Positions 53,196-61,488 of a DNA stretch of 64,000 nucleotides are shown here, one piece after another. The position numbers and the translations under genes are program-made. The stretch's first letter is position 1. The number at the start of each line of letters is the position of its first letter. This DNA comes from Pandoraea captiosa (GTDB lineage: Bacteria; Pseudomonadota; Gammaproteobacteria; Burkholderiales; Burkholderiaceae). The stretch is from contig NZ_CABPSQ010000003.1 in NCBI RefSeq assembly GCF_902459775.1, forward strand, positions 434,001 through 498,000. The letters run 5' to 3'. The notes under the pieces were generated by a model, which was given only the letters and a program-made list of their open reading frames with translations, had not been told where the DNA came from and searched no databases.

Positions 53196-54413
53196 TCAAC
53201 CTTGCTTGAGAATGCCGAGTTCGTTGCCGGCCTGGGCGAACGCGGCCAGCGCACGGGTCAGGTGTTCGCGGGTATGCGCCGCCGAGAGTTGCACGCGCAC
53301 GCGTGCCTGGCCTTGCGGCACGACGGGATAGAAGAAACCGGTGGCGATCACGCCGAGTTCATACAGGCGCTGCGCGAAACGTTGCGCCAGCGTAGCGTCG
53401 AACAGCATGACGGGGACAATCGGGTGCGTGCCCGGCTTGATCGTGAAACCGAGCGCCGCCACTTCCTGACGGAAGAAAGCCGTGTTCTCGTGCAATTGCT
53501 CGCGACGCGCCGACGAATGCTCCAGCTCGTCGAACACGGCGAGCGACGTGCCCACGATGGCGGGCGCCAGACTATTGGAGAACAGATAGGGGCGTGAGCG
53601 CTGGCGCAGCGTCTCGATCACTTCGCGTCGCCCCGCCGTGAAACCGCCCATCGCCCCGCCGAGCGCCTTGCCCAGCGTGCCGGTAATGATGTCGATCTTG
53701 CCCAGCACGCCGTGATGCTCGTGCGTGCCGCGTCCCGTCGGCCCCATGAAGCCGGACGCGTGACATTCGTCGATCATGATGAGCGCGCCGTACTGTTCGG
53801 CCAGCGCCACGATACGGTCGAGCTGCGCAATCGTGCCGTCCATGGAGAACACACCGTCCGTCACGATGATGCGGTGACGCGCACCGGCGGCAGCCTGCAA
53901 CTGGCGCTCCAGGTCTTCCATGTCGTTATGGGCATAGCGCAGGCGTTGCGCCTTGCACAGACGCACGCCGTCGATGATCGAGGCGTGGTTCAGGGCGTCG
54001 GAAATGATCGCGTCCTGCTCGTCGAACAATGGCTCGAACACGCCGCCGTTGGCGTCGAACGCGGCGGCGTAAAGGATTGCGTCCTCGGTGCCGAGAAATG
54101 CCGCGATGCGGGCTTCCAGCGCCTTGTGCGGTCCCTGAGTGCCGCAAATGAAGCGCACCGACGACAGGCCGAAGCCGAAGTCTTCCAACGCCTTCTGCCC
54201 CGCCTTCACCAGCGCTTCGCTGCCGGACAGACCCAGGTAGTTGTTGGCGCACAGGTTAATGCGCGTTTGCCCGTCGTCGCACATGACCTCCGGCCCCTGC
54301 CGCGACATGAGCACGCGTTCCTGCTTGAAAAGGCCCTGACGGCGCGTGTCTTCGAGTCGTTCGGTCAGTTGACGGTAGAAGCCCTCGCGGGCCTCCGGGG
54401 TTTGTGCGGTCAT
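53196..54413 (-). CDS. kbl: glycine C-acetyltransferase (2-amino-3-ketobutyrate CoA ligase)
   Basis: 405 aa PLP enzyme of the alpha-oxoamine synthase family. It splits 2-amino-3-ketobutyrate with CoA to glycine and acetyl-CoA. Seen: NLCANNYLGLS, SVRFICGTQGPHKALE, DALNHASIIDG, MIDECHASGFMGPTGRGTHEH and the PLP lysine in TGTLGKALGGAMGGF. The ATG at 54413 is preferred because GGAG lies nine bases before it; the ATG at 54422 would directly touch the ribosome site. First gene of the kbl-tdh operon, divergent from an XRE-cupin regulator. Confidence 0.95.
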   Translation of the reverse strand: MTAQTPEAREGFYRQLTERLEDTRRQGLFKQERVLMSRQGPEVMCDDGQTRINLCANNYLGLSGSEALVKAGQKALEDFGFGLSSVRFICGTQGPHKALEARIAAFLGTEDAILYAAAFDANGGVFEPLFDEQDAIISDALNHASIIDGVRLCKAQRLRYAHNDMEDLERQLQAAAGARHRIIVTDGVFSMDGTIAQLDRIVALAEQYGALIMIDECHASGFMGPTGRGTHEHHGVLGKIDIITGTLGKALGGAMGGFTAGRREVIETLRQRSRPYLFSNSLAPAIVGTSLAVFDELEHSSARREQLHENTAFFRQEVAALGFTIKPGTHPIVPVMLFDATLAQRFAQRLYELGVIATGFFYPVVPQGQARVRVQLSAAHTREHLTRALAAFAQAGNELGILKQG

Positions 54414-54489
54414 CGGGGGCATCTCCAGAATGTCGAACCTTGGGGCTCTGCTACCATCACGGCATACAGCTTATCGGAAACTATACTTT

Positions 54490-54517
54490 ATATTGAACTA
54501 GTTTCAATATATTGAAA
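54490..54517. promoter_or_regulatory. overlapping palindromic operators between kbl and XRE regulator
   Basis: TTTCAATATATTGAAA at 54502-54517 is a perfect 16-bp palindrome. Upstream ATATTGAA (54490-54497) pairs with TTCAATAT across five bases, so three half-sites overlap. The AT-rich block stands out and lies between kbl and the XRE-cupin gene. Very likely the regulator's binding site. Confidence 0.75.
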
Positions 54518-54540
54518 AATTCTAATATCCCGGAATTCAT

Positions 54541-55131
54541 ATGGCAAGTATTCCCGCAGCTTCTGCGATGTCCCCGATTGCGCCGCCGCCCGTCGGCGAC
54601 ATGATCCAGCAGCTACGCAAGGAGCGTGGCATGACGCTGGAGACGCTTTCCCGTGCGTCCGGCGTCTCGAAGTCGATGCTCTCGCAGATCGAACGCGACA
54701 AGGCCAACCCGACGATCGCCGTCGCGTGGCGTCTGGCCAACGCGCTCGGCGTGCGGCTCGACCAGTTGCTCGGCGCGCCGTCGGGTGATCCGGAGCCGGT
54801 GCGCATCTTCGGCAAGCACGAGACGCCGACACTCGCCGGCGCCGAACAGGCGTATCAGTTGAAGATCCTTGGCCCGATGGAACTCGCCGGCAAGTTCGAG
54901 TGGTACGAATTGACGCTGCAGCCGGGCGCGGCGCTCGTCTCCGAGCCCCACGATCCCGGCACGCGCGAACATTTCACTGTCTTCGACGGACAGGTCGACA
55001 TCGAGGTCGAGCACATCGCCCGGCGCGCCAAGCCGGGGGAAACGGCGCGTTACCCTGCCGACCGCGCCCACGCCATCCGCAATGTCGGCAAATCGGTCGC
55101 TCGCGGTCTGATGGTCGTGATTCACGGCTGA
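54541..55131 (+). CDS. XRE-family regulator with C-terminal cupin
   Basis: 196 aa. The HTH (about 20-76) has MIQQLRKERGMTLETLSRASGVSKSMLSQIERDKANPT, given here as residues 21-58, then VAWRLANALGVRLDQLL. The C-terminal half is a cupin with EWYELTLQPGAAL, HDPGTREHFTVFDGQV and RYPADRAHAIRNVG. This architecture is common for amino-acid-responsive regulators. Divergent from kbl-tdh across a palindromic operator, it is the likely threonine- or glycine-responsive controller of that operon; the ligand is inference. Confidence 0.9.
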   Translation: MASIPAASAMSPIAPPPVGDMIQQLRKERGMTLETLSRASGVSKSMLSQIERDKANPTIAVAWRLANALGVRLDQLLGAPSGDPEPVRIFGKHETPTLAGAEQAYQLKILGPMELAGKFEWYELTLQPGAALVSEPHDPGTREHFTVFDGQVDIEVEHIARRAKPGETARYPADRAHAIRNVGKSVARGLMVVIHG

Positions 55132-55452
55132 ACGGCCACGCCTTCATCACACCTTCATCACGCCTTCAATTCGCCACTTCACAGTCTTCCCCTCACCGCC
55201 TCACGGCCTTACCGCCTTACCGCGTCGCATCGGCGCCCGCCCGCACGGCTGCCCCCGGCACGCCGGCGGGATGCATACCACCGCAGGCAAAGCTCAAGTC
55301 CTCCGCAAGACTGCCGTTAGCACACGTTTGGTCCGTGTCTTCATGCGAAGACGCCGACGACTCGATAACCGGACCGCCCGAACGTGCCTGCACGTCACGC
55401 GCGGCCGCCGCAAGCGCAACACCAACGCGGAATCAGTGAGGATGACGAAGGA
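55132..55452. other. 321-base gap with simple repeats, no gene supported
   Basis: Holds CTTCATCAC-type direct repeats (about 55142-55175) and a run of CCTCACGG/CCTTACCG units (about 55190-55222). No promoter box or terminator is clear, though the chemoreceptor gene has a GAAGGA ribosome site at its end. Confidence 0.4.
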
Positions 55453-57093
55453 ATGCAGCGATTGAGTTTGAAAGCGAAGTTGTGGTCTGCGGTCGCATTG
55501 ATGTGGGTCAGCCTGCTGGCGATGGCAATCTGGGGGGCGTGGGCGCAGCGCGACACGATGCTCGCCGAGCGCCGGGCCGGGCTAACCCACGTGGTCGATG
55601 CCGGTCTGAGCCTGGCGCAGCACTACGCCGCCCGCGCCGAGCGCGGCGAAATGAGCGTGGCGGACGCGCAGAAACTGGCGCGCGAACAGATCGGCGCGAT
55701 TCGCTACGACGGCGACAACTATTTCGGCATCTTGAACTCACAGCGCGTGATCGTGCTGAATTCGGTCAATCCGAAGCTCGAGGGCAAGGACATGAGCCAG
55801 TTCCGTGACCCGTCGGGCAAGCTCATGTTCTCGGATATCGTCGCCGCCGCCCGCACGGACAATCCGTTCGTCACCTATCTCTGGCCGAAGCCCGGCTCGG
55901 ACAAGCCTGTCGAGAAGATCAGCCGCGTGGGCGTGTTCTCGCCCTGGGACTGGTATCTGACCACTGGCGTCTACGTCGACGACATCAATGCCGCCTTCCT
56001 CGGCGCCCTGGCCCGCTGGGGAGCGATGCTCGCCGTCATCGGCCTGGCGGTGTCGGGCGTCATGCTGCTCATTATTCGCAACGTCCAGCACAGCCTGGGC
56101 GGTGAACCCGAATACGCCGCCGATATCGCCACGCGAATTGCCGACGGGGATCTGCTCACGCAAGTGCGCCTGCGCGCGGGCGATGGCGCAAGCCTGCTCT
56201 ACGCCATGCAACGCATGCAGGGCAATCTTCAACAGATGATCGGGCGCATTCGCAGCGGCACGAGCGCCATTACCCTGGCGTCTCGCGAGATTGCGGAAGG
56301 CAATACCGATCTGTCCGCGCGCACCGAACAGCAGGCCGCCGCGCTCGAAGAAACGGCGTCGTCCATGGAGCAACTCACCTCGACGGTGCGCCAGAACGCC
56401 GACAATGCGCGGCAGGCAAGCCAACTGGCGGAGAACGCCTCGGCCATCGCCGTACGCGGTGGGCAAGTCGTGGATCAAGTGGTCGCCACGATGGAAGGCA
56501 TCTCACACAGCTCGAGCAAGGTCGTCGATATCATCAGCGTGATCGACGGCATTGCCTTCCAGACGAACATCCTCGCGCTCAATGCCGCCGTGGAAGCGGC
56601 GCGCGCCGGCGAGCAAGGGCGCGGGTTTGCGGTCGTTGCCGGTGAAGTTCGCACGCTTGCCCAGCGCAGTGCCGCTGCGGCCAAGGAAATCAAGGAGTTG
56701 ATCGAGTCGTCGAACAGCCGGGTCCAGGACGGCTCCGTGCTCGTCGCGCAAGCCGGTCAGACGATGCACGACGTGGTGCAGGCGGTGCGGCGCGTGACCG
56801 ACATCATGGGTGAGATTTCCGCCGCGTCGGAGGAACAGAGCCACGGGATCGAGCAGGTCGGCCGGGCGGTCACGCAGATGGACGAGGTCACGCAGCAGAA
56901 CGCCGCACTGGTCGAGCAGGCCGCTGCCGCTGCCGCATCGATGGAAGGCCAGGCCCGGCTGCTCGATCAGGCTGTCGCCGCGTTCCGCATGAATGGAACT
57001 CCGGGAACGTCGGGAACGTCGGGCACACCGGGCGCGCAGGCGCCGCTGACACAGACCTCCGCAGCCGTCGCGCTTCAGCGGCTTGCCGCGTGA
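55453..57093 (+). CDS. methyl-accepting chemotaxis protein with single Cache domain
   Basis: 546 aa. Helix one ([19 protein letters not shown]), a periplasmic sCache domain (about 35-190; [26 protein letters not shown]-like core and [15 protein letters not shown]), helix two ([20 protein letters not shown]), HAMP, then a long signalling coiled coil whose hairpin tip [20 protein letters not shown] is intact. The C-terminus ends in a [10 protein letters not shown] repeat and lacks the NWETF-type CheR/CheB tether. ATG 55453 fits AAGGA. No che genes are nearby, so it is an orphan receptor for small organic acids or similar ligands. Confidence 0.93.
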   Translation: MQRLSLKAKLWSAVALMWVSLLAMAIWGAWAQRDTMLAERRAGLTHVVDAGLSLAQHYAARAERGEMSVADAQKLAREQIGAIRYDGDNYFGILNSQRVIVLNSVNPKLEGKDMSQFRDPSGKLMFSDIVAAARTDNPFVTYLWPKPGSDKPVEKISRVGVFSPWDWYLTTGVYVDDINAAFLGALARWGAMLAVIGLAVSGVMLLIIRNVQHSLGGEPEYAADIATRIADGDLLTQVRLRAGDGASLLYAMQRMQGNLQQMIGRIRSGTSAITLASREIAEGNTDLSARTEQQAAALEETASSMEQLTSTVRQNADNARQASQLAENASAIAVRGGQVVDQVVATMEGISHSSSKVVDIISVIDGIAFQTNILALNAAVEAARAGEQGRGFAVVAGEVRTLAQRSAAAAKEIKELIESSNSRVQDGSVLVAQAGQTMHDVVQAVRRVTDIMGEISAASEEQSHGIEQVGRAVTQMDEVTQQNAALVEQAAAAAASMEGQARLLDQAVAAFRMNGTPGTSGTSGTPGAQAPLTQTSAAVALQRLAA

Positions 57094-57117
57094 TGGCGGG
57101 TCAGATCACCGACACGT

Positions 57118-57834
57118 TCAGGCAGTCAGTTCGCCCGCCATTCCCGCCTCGATGATCCGATGCGCCACGGTCGGCAAGATGCGCAGCGGCGGCGAGCCGG
57201 GTCCGAAAGTCTGGCTCGCGGCGTAAGCCCCTTCGAGAATCAGCGATAGCGCGTCGACCAACGGCGCCGGCTCCTTCAGGCCGGCAGCCGTGACAAGCGT
57301 CGTAAAGCGTCGCACCACTTCCGCCTTGTAGTTCACCACCGACACCCGCGCGGCATGCGCCGGGTCGGGAAACTCCGCCGCCACGTTCACGAACGGACAA
57401 CCGCGATAACCGGGCCGACTCGCGCGCTCGGCCAGATCCACGAAAATTTGCAGCATCTGCGCACGCGGCTCACCCGGGTGCTTCGCGATGCTCTCGTCGA
57501 TACGGGCAAGGCTCGCCGTCTGCATGTGATCGAGATACGCCAGAATCAGATCGTCCTTCGAGGCAAACTGGCGATACAGGCTCATCTTGTTCACACCGGC
57601 GCGCTTGACGACGGCATCCACTCCCACGGCACGCACGCCTTCCGTATGAAACAGCTCGACCGCGGCGTCGAGCAAATGCTGTTGGGCGATGGGCGCGGGC
57701 GTCACCTGACGCGCCGTCTTGCCCGCACGCGGCGCCGTGCCCCGCCGGGCTGCGGCACGCGCTACAGACGCCTCATGCACATCAGGCGCATCAGGTGCCG
57801 TGGCGGGCAGAGAAGACGTTGTCGATTTGGCCAT
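57118..57834 (-). CDS. TetR-family regulator of the adjacent MFS gene
   Basis: 238 aa. A 45-residue Ala/Arg/Pro-rich tail precedes the HTH: AQQHLLDAAVELFHTEGVRAVGVDAVVKRAGV and NKMSLYRQFASKDDL, split over residues 50-97. The C-domain has PFVNVAAEFPDPAHAA, a common phrase in AcrR/YxaF-like regulators. GGGAG is 10 bases before the ATG at 57834. Divergent from the MFS gene at 58052; a palindrome inside the MFS promoter is its likely site. Confidence 0.9.
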   Translation of the reverse strand: MAKSTTSSLPATAPDAPDVHEASVARAAARRGTAPRAGKTARQVTPAPIAQQHLLDAAVELFHTEGVRAVGVDAVVKRAGVNKMSLYRQFASKDDLILAYLDHMQTASLARIDESIAKHPGEPRAQMLQIFVDLAERASRPGYRGCPFVNVAAEFPDPAHAARVSVVNYKAEVVRRFTTLVTAAGLKEPAPLVDALSLILEGAYAASQTFGPGSPPLRILPTVAHRIIEAGMAGELTA

Positions 57835-57909
57835 GATCCGGCACTCCCTGAACTGTGGTTTTGCGTTGCACGCGGGCCATGCCAAAGCCCTATCGTCGCA
57901 AAGGAATAC

Positions 57910-57957
57910 TTGACATGTTACCGATCGGTTCATAACATGGCAACCTCATGTTACCGA
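57910..57957 (+). promoter_or_regulatory. promoter with operator in its spacer, for the MFS gene
   Basis: TTGACA (57910-57915), 17 bases, TAACAT (57933-57938). The palindrome ACCGATCGGT occupies 57920-57929 in the spacer, so a bound repressor would block polymerase. ATGTTACCGA occurs at 57915-57924 and again at 57948-57957. Confidence 0.72.
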
Positions 57958-58051
57958 GCTGTCACAAGTCTATCGATGAACGTAGACCGCCCGGTTCCCG
58001 CAAACGTTCCCGCATCGGCCACAACACCGAGCCTCAGCAAGGATTTCCGCC

Positions 58052-59338
58052 ATGAAGGCTGCACTTGCCAAGCGCATCGACGGACGCTTCCACTACGGGT
58101 GGATTGTCGTCGGCGTCATTTTCCTGGTTCTGCTCGCCTCGGCGGGTATTCGCGCAACGCCCAGCGTCATGATGGTGCCGCTGGAGCAGGACTTCGGCTG
58201 GAGTCGGGCGACGATCTCGCTGGCGATTTCCGTCAATCTTGCGCTTTACGGCCTCACCGGCCCGTTCGCCGCCGCCGCGATGCAGCGTTTCGGCATTCGT
58301 CCGACGGTCATGGTGGCCCTGCTGCTGCTGGCATCGGGCACGGCGCTATCGTCGTTGATGACTGCGCCCTGGCAAATGGTGCTGATCTGGGGCGTGATGG
58401 TCGGCGGTGGGACGGGCGTAGCGGCGGTGACGCTTGCGGCGACCGTGTCGAACCGCTGGTTCCATACGCATCGCGGTCTGGCCATGGGGATCCTCACGGC
58501 AAGCTCGGCGACCGGTCAGATGGTCTTCCTGCCGATCATGGCAGCGATCACCGAGCATTACGGATGGCGTCCGGTGGTGCTGATCGTGGCGCTGGTCGCC
58601 GCGATCGTGTTGCCGCTGGTGGCATTTCTCCTGCCGGAGCGTCCCGGCTCGGTGGGGCTACGTCCGGTCGGCGCCCCTGAAGACGCCCCGGACGTCCCGC
58701 TCACGCAAGGCAATCCGCTCACGGCAGCGTTGTCTGCCCTGCGCATGGCCGCAGGAAAGCGCGACTTCTGGCTGCTGTTCTTCAGCTTTTTCATCTGCGG
58801 TGCGAGCACCAACGGTTACATCGGCACGCACTTCATCGCGATGTGCGGCGATTACGGCCTGTCCGAAGTCAAGGGCGCGGGCATCCTGGCGGCGATGGGC
58901 ATTCTCGATCTCGTGGGCACCACGGCGTCGGGCTGGCTCTCGGATCGTTACAACAGCCGCGTGCTGCTGTTCTGGTATTACGGCCTGCGCGGGTTGTCGC
59001 TGATCTATCTGCCCTACGCCTTCGGTCTGGACTTCTTCGGCTTGCCGCTCTTCGCGCTGTTCTACGGCCTGGACTGGATCGCGACGGTGCCCCCGACGGT
59101 GCGCCTAACGACAGACGTATTTGGCAAGACGATGGCCCCGATCGTGTTCGGCTGGATCGTTGCCGGCCACCAGTTGGGTGCCGCGACCGCTGCCCTTGTG
59201 GCCGGTTCGCTGCGCGCAACGCTGGGCAACTACACGATGGCCTCGATGCTGTCGGGCGGTGTGTGCATCATCGGCGCGATCATGGTGTTGCGCATTGCGC
59301 CGCACGCACCGAAGCGCCCTACGGTGGCGAACGCGTGA
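58052..59338 (+). CDS. MFS transporter (monocarboxylate/oxalate-formate type)
   Basis: 428 aa, 12 helices. GWSRATISLAISVNLALYGLTGPFAAAAMQRFG (residues 50-82) and RGLAMGILTASSATGQMVFLP are characteristic of the OFA/MCT-like branch, as is the GWLSDRYNSRVLLF loop and PPTVRLTTDVFGK in the C-half. Likely carries a small carboxylate or related compound. It is under a strong promoter with an embedded operator for the divergent TetR protein, so it is probably inducible by its substrate. The following 246 bases hold nothing I can support. Confidence 0.9.
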   Translation: MKAALAKRIDGRFHYGWIVVGVIFLVLLASAGIRATPSVMMVPLEQDFGWSRATISLAISVNLALYGLTGPFAAAAMQRFGIRPTVMVALLLLASGTALSSLMTAPWQMVLIWGVMVGGGTGVAAVTLAATVSNRWFHTHRGLAMGILTASSATGQMVFLPIMAAITEHYGWRPVVLIVALVAAIVLPLVAFLLPERPGSVGLRPVGAPEDAPDVPLTQGNPLTAALSALRMAAGKRDFWLLFFSFFICGASTNGYIGTHFIAMCGDYGLSEVKGAGILAAMGILDLVGTTASGWLSDRYNSRVLLFWYYGLRGLSLIYLPYAFGLDFFGLPLFALFYGLDWIATVPPTVRLTTDVFGKTMAPIVFGWIVAGHQLGAATAALVAGSLRATLGNYTMASMLSGGVCIIGAIMVLRIAPHAPKRPTVANA

Positions 59339-59583
59339 AACGTGGGATTTCGGCGAGTTCCTCGAAGCAATTCGCCGCAAATCCCGCGACAAATGCATGC
59401 CAAACCCGCCGCCATGATGTGTCATGACGCCCTATTTCGGTGCAGCGCGTCGCACACCGTTCGCGGCGCATGCCACCTTGGCCGAAACACCGAGGCGGTG
59501 CTCAGCAAGGCCATGAGAATTGCCGTAATCTGAGCGGGTTTTGTGCAGCACAGCATCCCCCCACTTTCACAGGACCTTCAGCA

Positions 59584-60705
59584 ATGACGGACTCGCAAAC
59601 GCATCTCGCCGCGCTCGATACCGATCTGTTTTCGTCGTATCAGCTCGGCCCGCTCCAGTTGAGCAACCGCATCGTGATGGCGCCGCTCACGCGCAGCCGC
59701 GCGGGTAAGGGCGATGTACCCGGCCCGCTGGTCGCCGAGTACTACGCGCAGCGTGCATCGGCCGGCCTCATCATCAGTGAAGCCACCAACATCTCGCAGC
59801 AGGGCAAGGGCTACGCCTTCACGCCCGGCATTTACACGGACGAACAGGTCGCCGGCTGGAAACAGGTGACCGACGCCCTGCACGCCAAGGGTGGCAAGAT
59901 CTTCTGCCAGCTGTGGCATGTCGGTCGCATCTCGCATCCGTCGCTGCAACCGAACGGCGGACTGCCGGTGGCTCCGTCGGCGATCCAGCCGGCGGGTAAG
60001 GCGTTCACGGAGCATGGGTTCGAACCGCACCCGGTGCCGCGTGCGCTGGAGACGTCCGAGATTCCGGGCATCATCGAACAGTATCGTCACGCTGCACAAT
60101 GCGCGAAGCGTGCCGGGTTCGACGGCGTGGAAATTCACGCTGCGAACGGCTACCTGCTCGACCAGTTCATGCGCGACAAGACGAACCATCGCACGGACCA
60201 ATACGGCGGCAGCATCGAGAACCGCGTGCGCATCGTGCTCGAAGTCACGCAAGCCGTCGTGGACGTGTGGGGGGCCGACCGTGTGGGCATTCGCCTGTCG
60301 CCGATCAGCCCGGCGAACGATTGCGGCGACAGCAATCCGGAACCGGTGTTCACCTATGCCGTCGAGCAACTCAACCGTTTCGGTCTCGTCTATCTGCACG
60401 TGGTCGAGGGCGCGACGGGCGGCCCGCGTGAAGTCGAAGGTGGCTTCGATCTGAAGAAGCTGCGTCACCTCTTCAAGGGCACGTTCATGGCGAACAACGG
60501 CTATGACCTCGCCCTTGCGATCAAGGCGCGCAAGGAAAATCTCGCAGACCTGATCGCCTTCGGCAAGCCGTTCATCGCCAACCCTGATCTGGTCGAACGC
60601 CTCAAACGCGGCGGTCCCTTCAACACACTCGATCGCGACACGCTTTACGGCGGCGACGCCCGGGGTTATGTCGACTACCCGACACTCGACGAGTCGACCG
60701 CCTGA
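59584..60705 (+). CDS. Old Yellow Enzyme-family alkene reductase (NemA-like)
   Basis: 373 aa FMN-dependent ene-reductase. FMN and substrate motifs: MAPLTRSRAG, LIISEATNISQQGKGYAFTPGIY (61-83), WHVGRISHP, and the activating H185/N188 pair plus proton donor Y190 in HAANGYLLDQF. RTDQYGGSIENR and NNGYDLALAI in the C-half bind phosphate. NADPH reduces electrophilic alkenes, N-ethylmaleimide or nitro compounds. ATG 59584 is chosen; the long open frame upstream has no homology. A terminator follows after 104 bases. Confidence 0.94.
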   Translation: MTDSQTHLAALDTDLFSSYQLGPLQLSNRIVMAPLTRSRAGKGDVPGPLVAEYYAQRASAGLIISEATNISQQGKGYAFTPGIYTDEQVAGWKQVTDALHAKGGKIFCQLWHVGRISHPSLQPNGGLPVAPSAIQPAGKAFTEHGFEPHPVPRALETSEIPGIIEQYRHAAQCAKRAGFDGVEIHAANGYLLDQFMRDKTNHRTDQYGGSIENRVRIVLEVTQAVVDVWGADRVGIRLSPISPANDCGDSNPEPVFTYAVEQLNRFGLVYLHVVEGATGGPREVEGGFDLKKLRHLFKGTFMANNGYDLALAIKARKENLADLIAFGKPFIANPDLVERLKRGGPFNTLDRDTLYGGDARGYVDYPTLDESTA

Positions 60706-60808
60706 CGCTTGGATAGCTTGCTGGTAGCCTGGTAGTAGCTTGGTCGTGTTGGGTTCGCGCTGCTGGCGCTGGACAGCCATAGCGTCTTGCGCCGGCACCG
60801 AACGACGA

Positions 60809-60831
60809 AGGGCTCCTGCGGGAGCCCTTTT
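60809..60831. terminator. terminator between OYE gene and mazF-like gene
   Basis: AAGGGCTC, loop CTGCG, GGAGCCCTTTT: a clean hairpin between converging genes. Confidence 0.87.
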
Positions 60832-60869
60832 GCGTGCGCCGCCCGCTTCACTGCGACGGCCGTGGCCCT

Positions 60870-61208
60870 TCAATCATCGGCTTCGTCCGCTGCTTCCGAG
60901 AAGACGTCGCGCAGTTGCGCCATGGCGTCTCGCATGGCTTGTCGATCCAGAGCGCCAGAACGCCTGACCAGCCGCCTGCGGTCCATCGACCGGAGATGAC
61001 TCAACTGCATCGTCCCGTGGCGTCCGGCATATGTCGTCGGCACGCTATATCGGGACGCTTCTGACGACGTTAGAGGGGCGACGATCACCGTCTGTAAGCG
61101 CCTGTGCATTGAAGAGGGCGACACAATGACGCACGGCCGCGTTTTACCGATTTCACATCCAATTGCCGGATCGAACGATGCGACCCAGACTTCGCCTCGC
61201 TTCACCAC
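60870..61208 (-). CDS. mazF: MazF/PemK-type endoribonuclease toxin
   Basis: 112 aa. The PemK/MazF start KRGEVWVASFDPAIGCEIGKTRPCVIVSP includes the catalytic Arg in TRPC and the loop before it (residues 3-31). IVAPLTSSEA follows with the conserved Thr/Ser, and the C-terminal helix DRQAMRDAMAQLRDVF is typical. MazF toxins cut mRNA at short sequences. GTG start at 61208 or 61205 overlaps the stop of a 47-codon ORF, the usual antitoxin position. A chromosomal toxin-antitoxin pair is likely. Confidence 0.9.
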   Translation of the reverse strand: MVKRGEVWVASFDPAIGCEIGKTRPCVIVSPSSMHRRLQTVIVAPLTSSEASRYSVPTTYAGRHGTMQLSHLRSMDRRRLVRRSGALDRQAMRDAMAQLRDVFSEAADEADD

Positions 61209-61345
61209 GTCCCGTCCTCCAGGTCGGCATCATTGGGGAAGCTCCACAATCGCATCAACTCCTCCTCGGTGTCGTCGACACACACGTCCTCAACCGACGC
61301 GTCAGCATCGGGGTACCACACAACCTCTACCTTGAACTCATCCAT
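61202..61345 (-). CDS. small acidic ORF, putative antitoxin for MazF
   Basis: 47 aa: starts MDEFKVEVVWYPDADASVED and ends DLEDGTW, with about a third Asp/Glu. GGAGTG lies five bases before the ATG at 61345. Its stop overlaps the toxin start (61202-61208), as in many toxin-antitoxin operons. No AbrB/MazE, RHH or Phd DNA-binding motif is visible, so it would be an unusual partner. Immediately upstream, on the same strand, another frame ends in GGDDLE-like residues at its stop (61352), perhaps a gene fragment. Antitoxin role inferred from position only. Confidence 0.55.
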   Translation of the reverse strand: MDEFKVEVVWYPDADASVEDVCVDDTEEELMRLWSFPNDADLEDGTW

Positions 61346-61488
61346 CTTTCACTCCAAATCGTCACCCCGCTCCCCCTCTTCCGTGGATTCCGAGATATCG
61401 TCGCAGCGCGATACATCGAAGTAAACAGACGCCAAAGCTTTCCGGATTTTTCCTGAAGCAAGAAATCAGCGCTCGATCAGCACTCACG

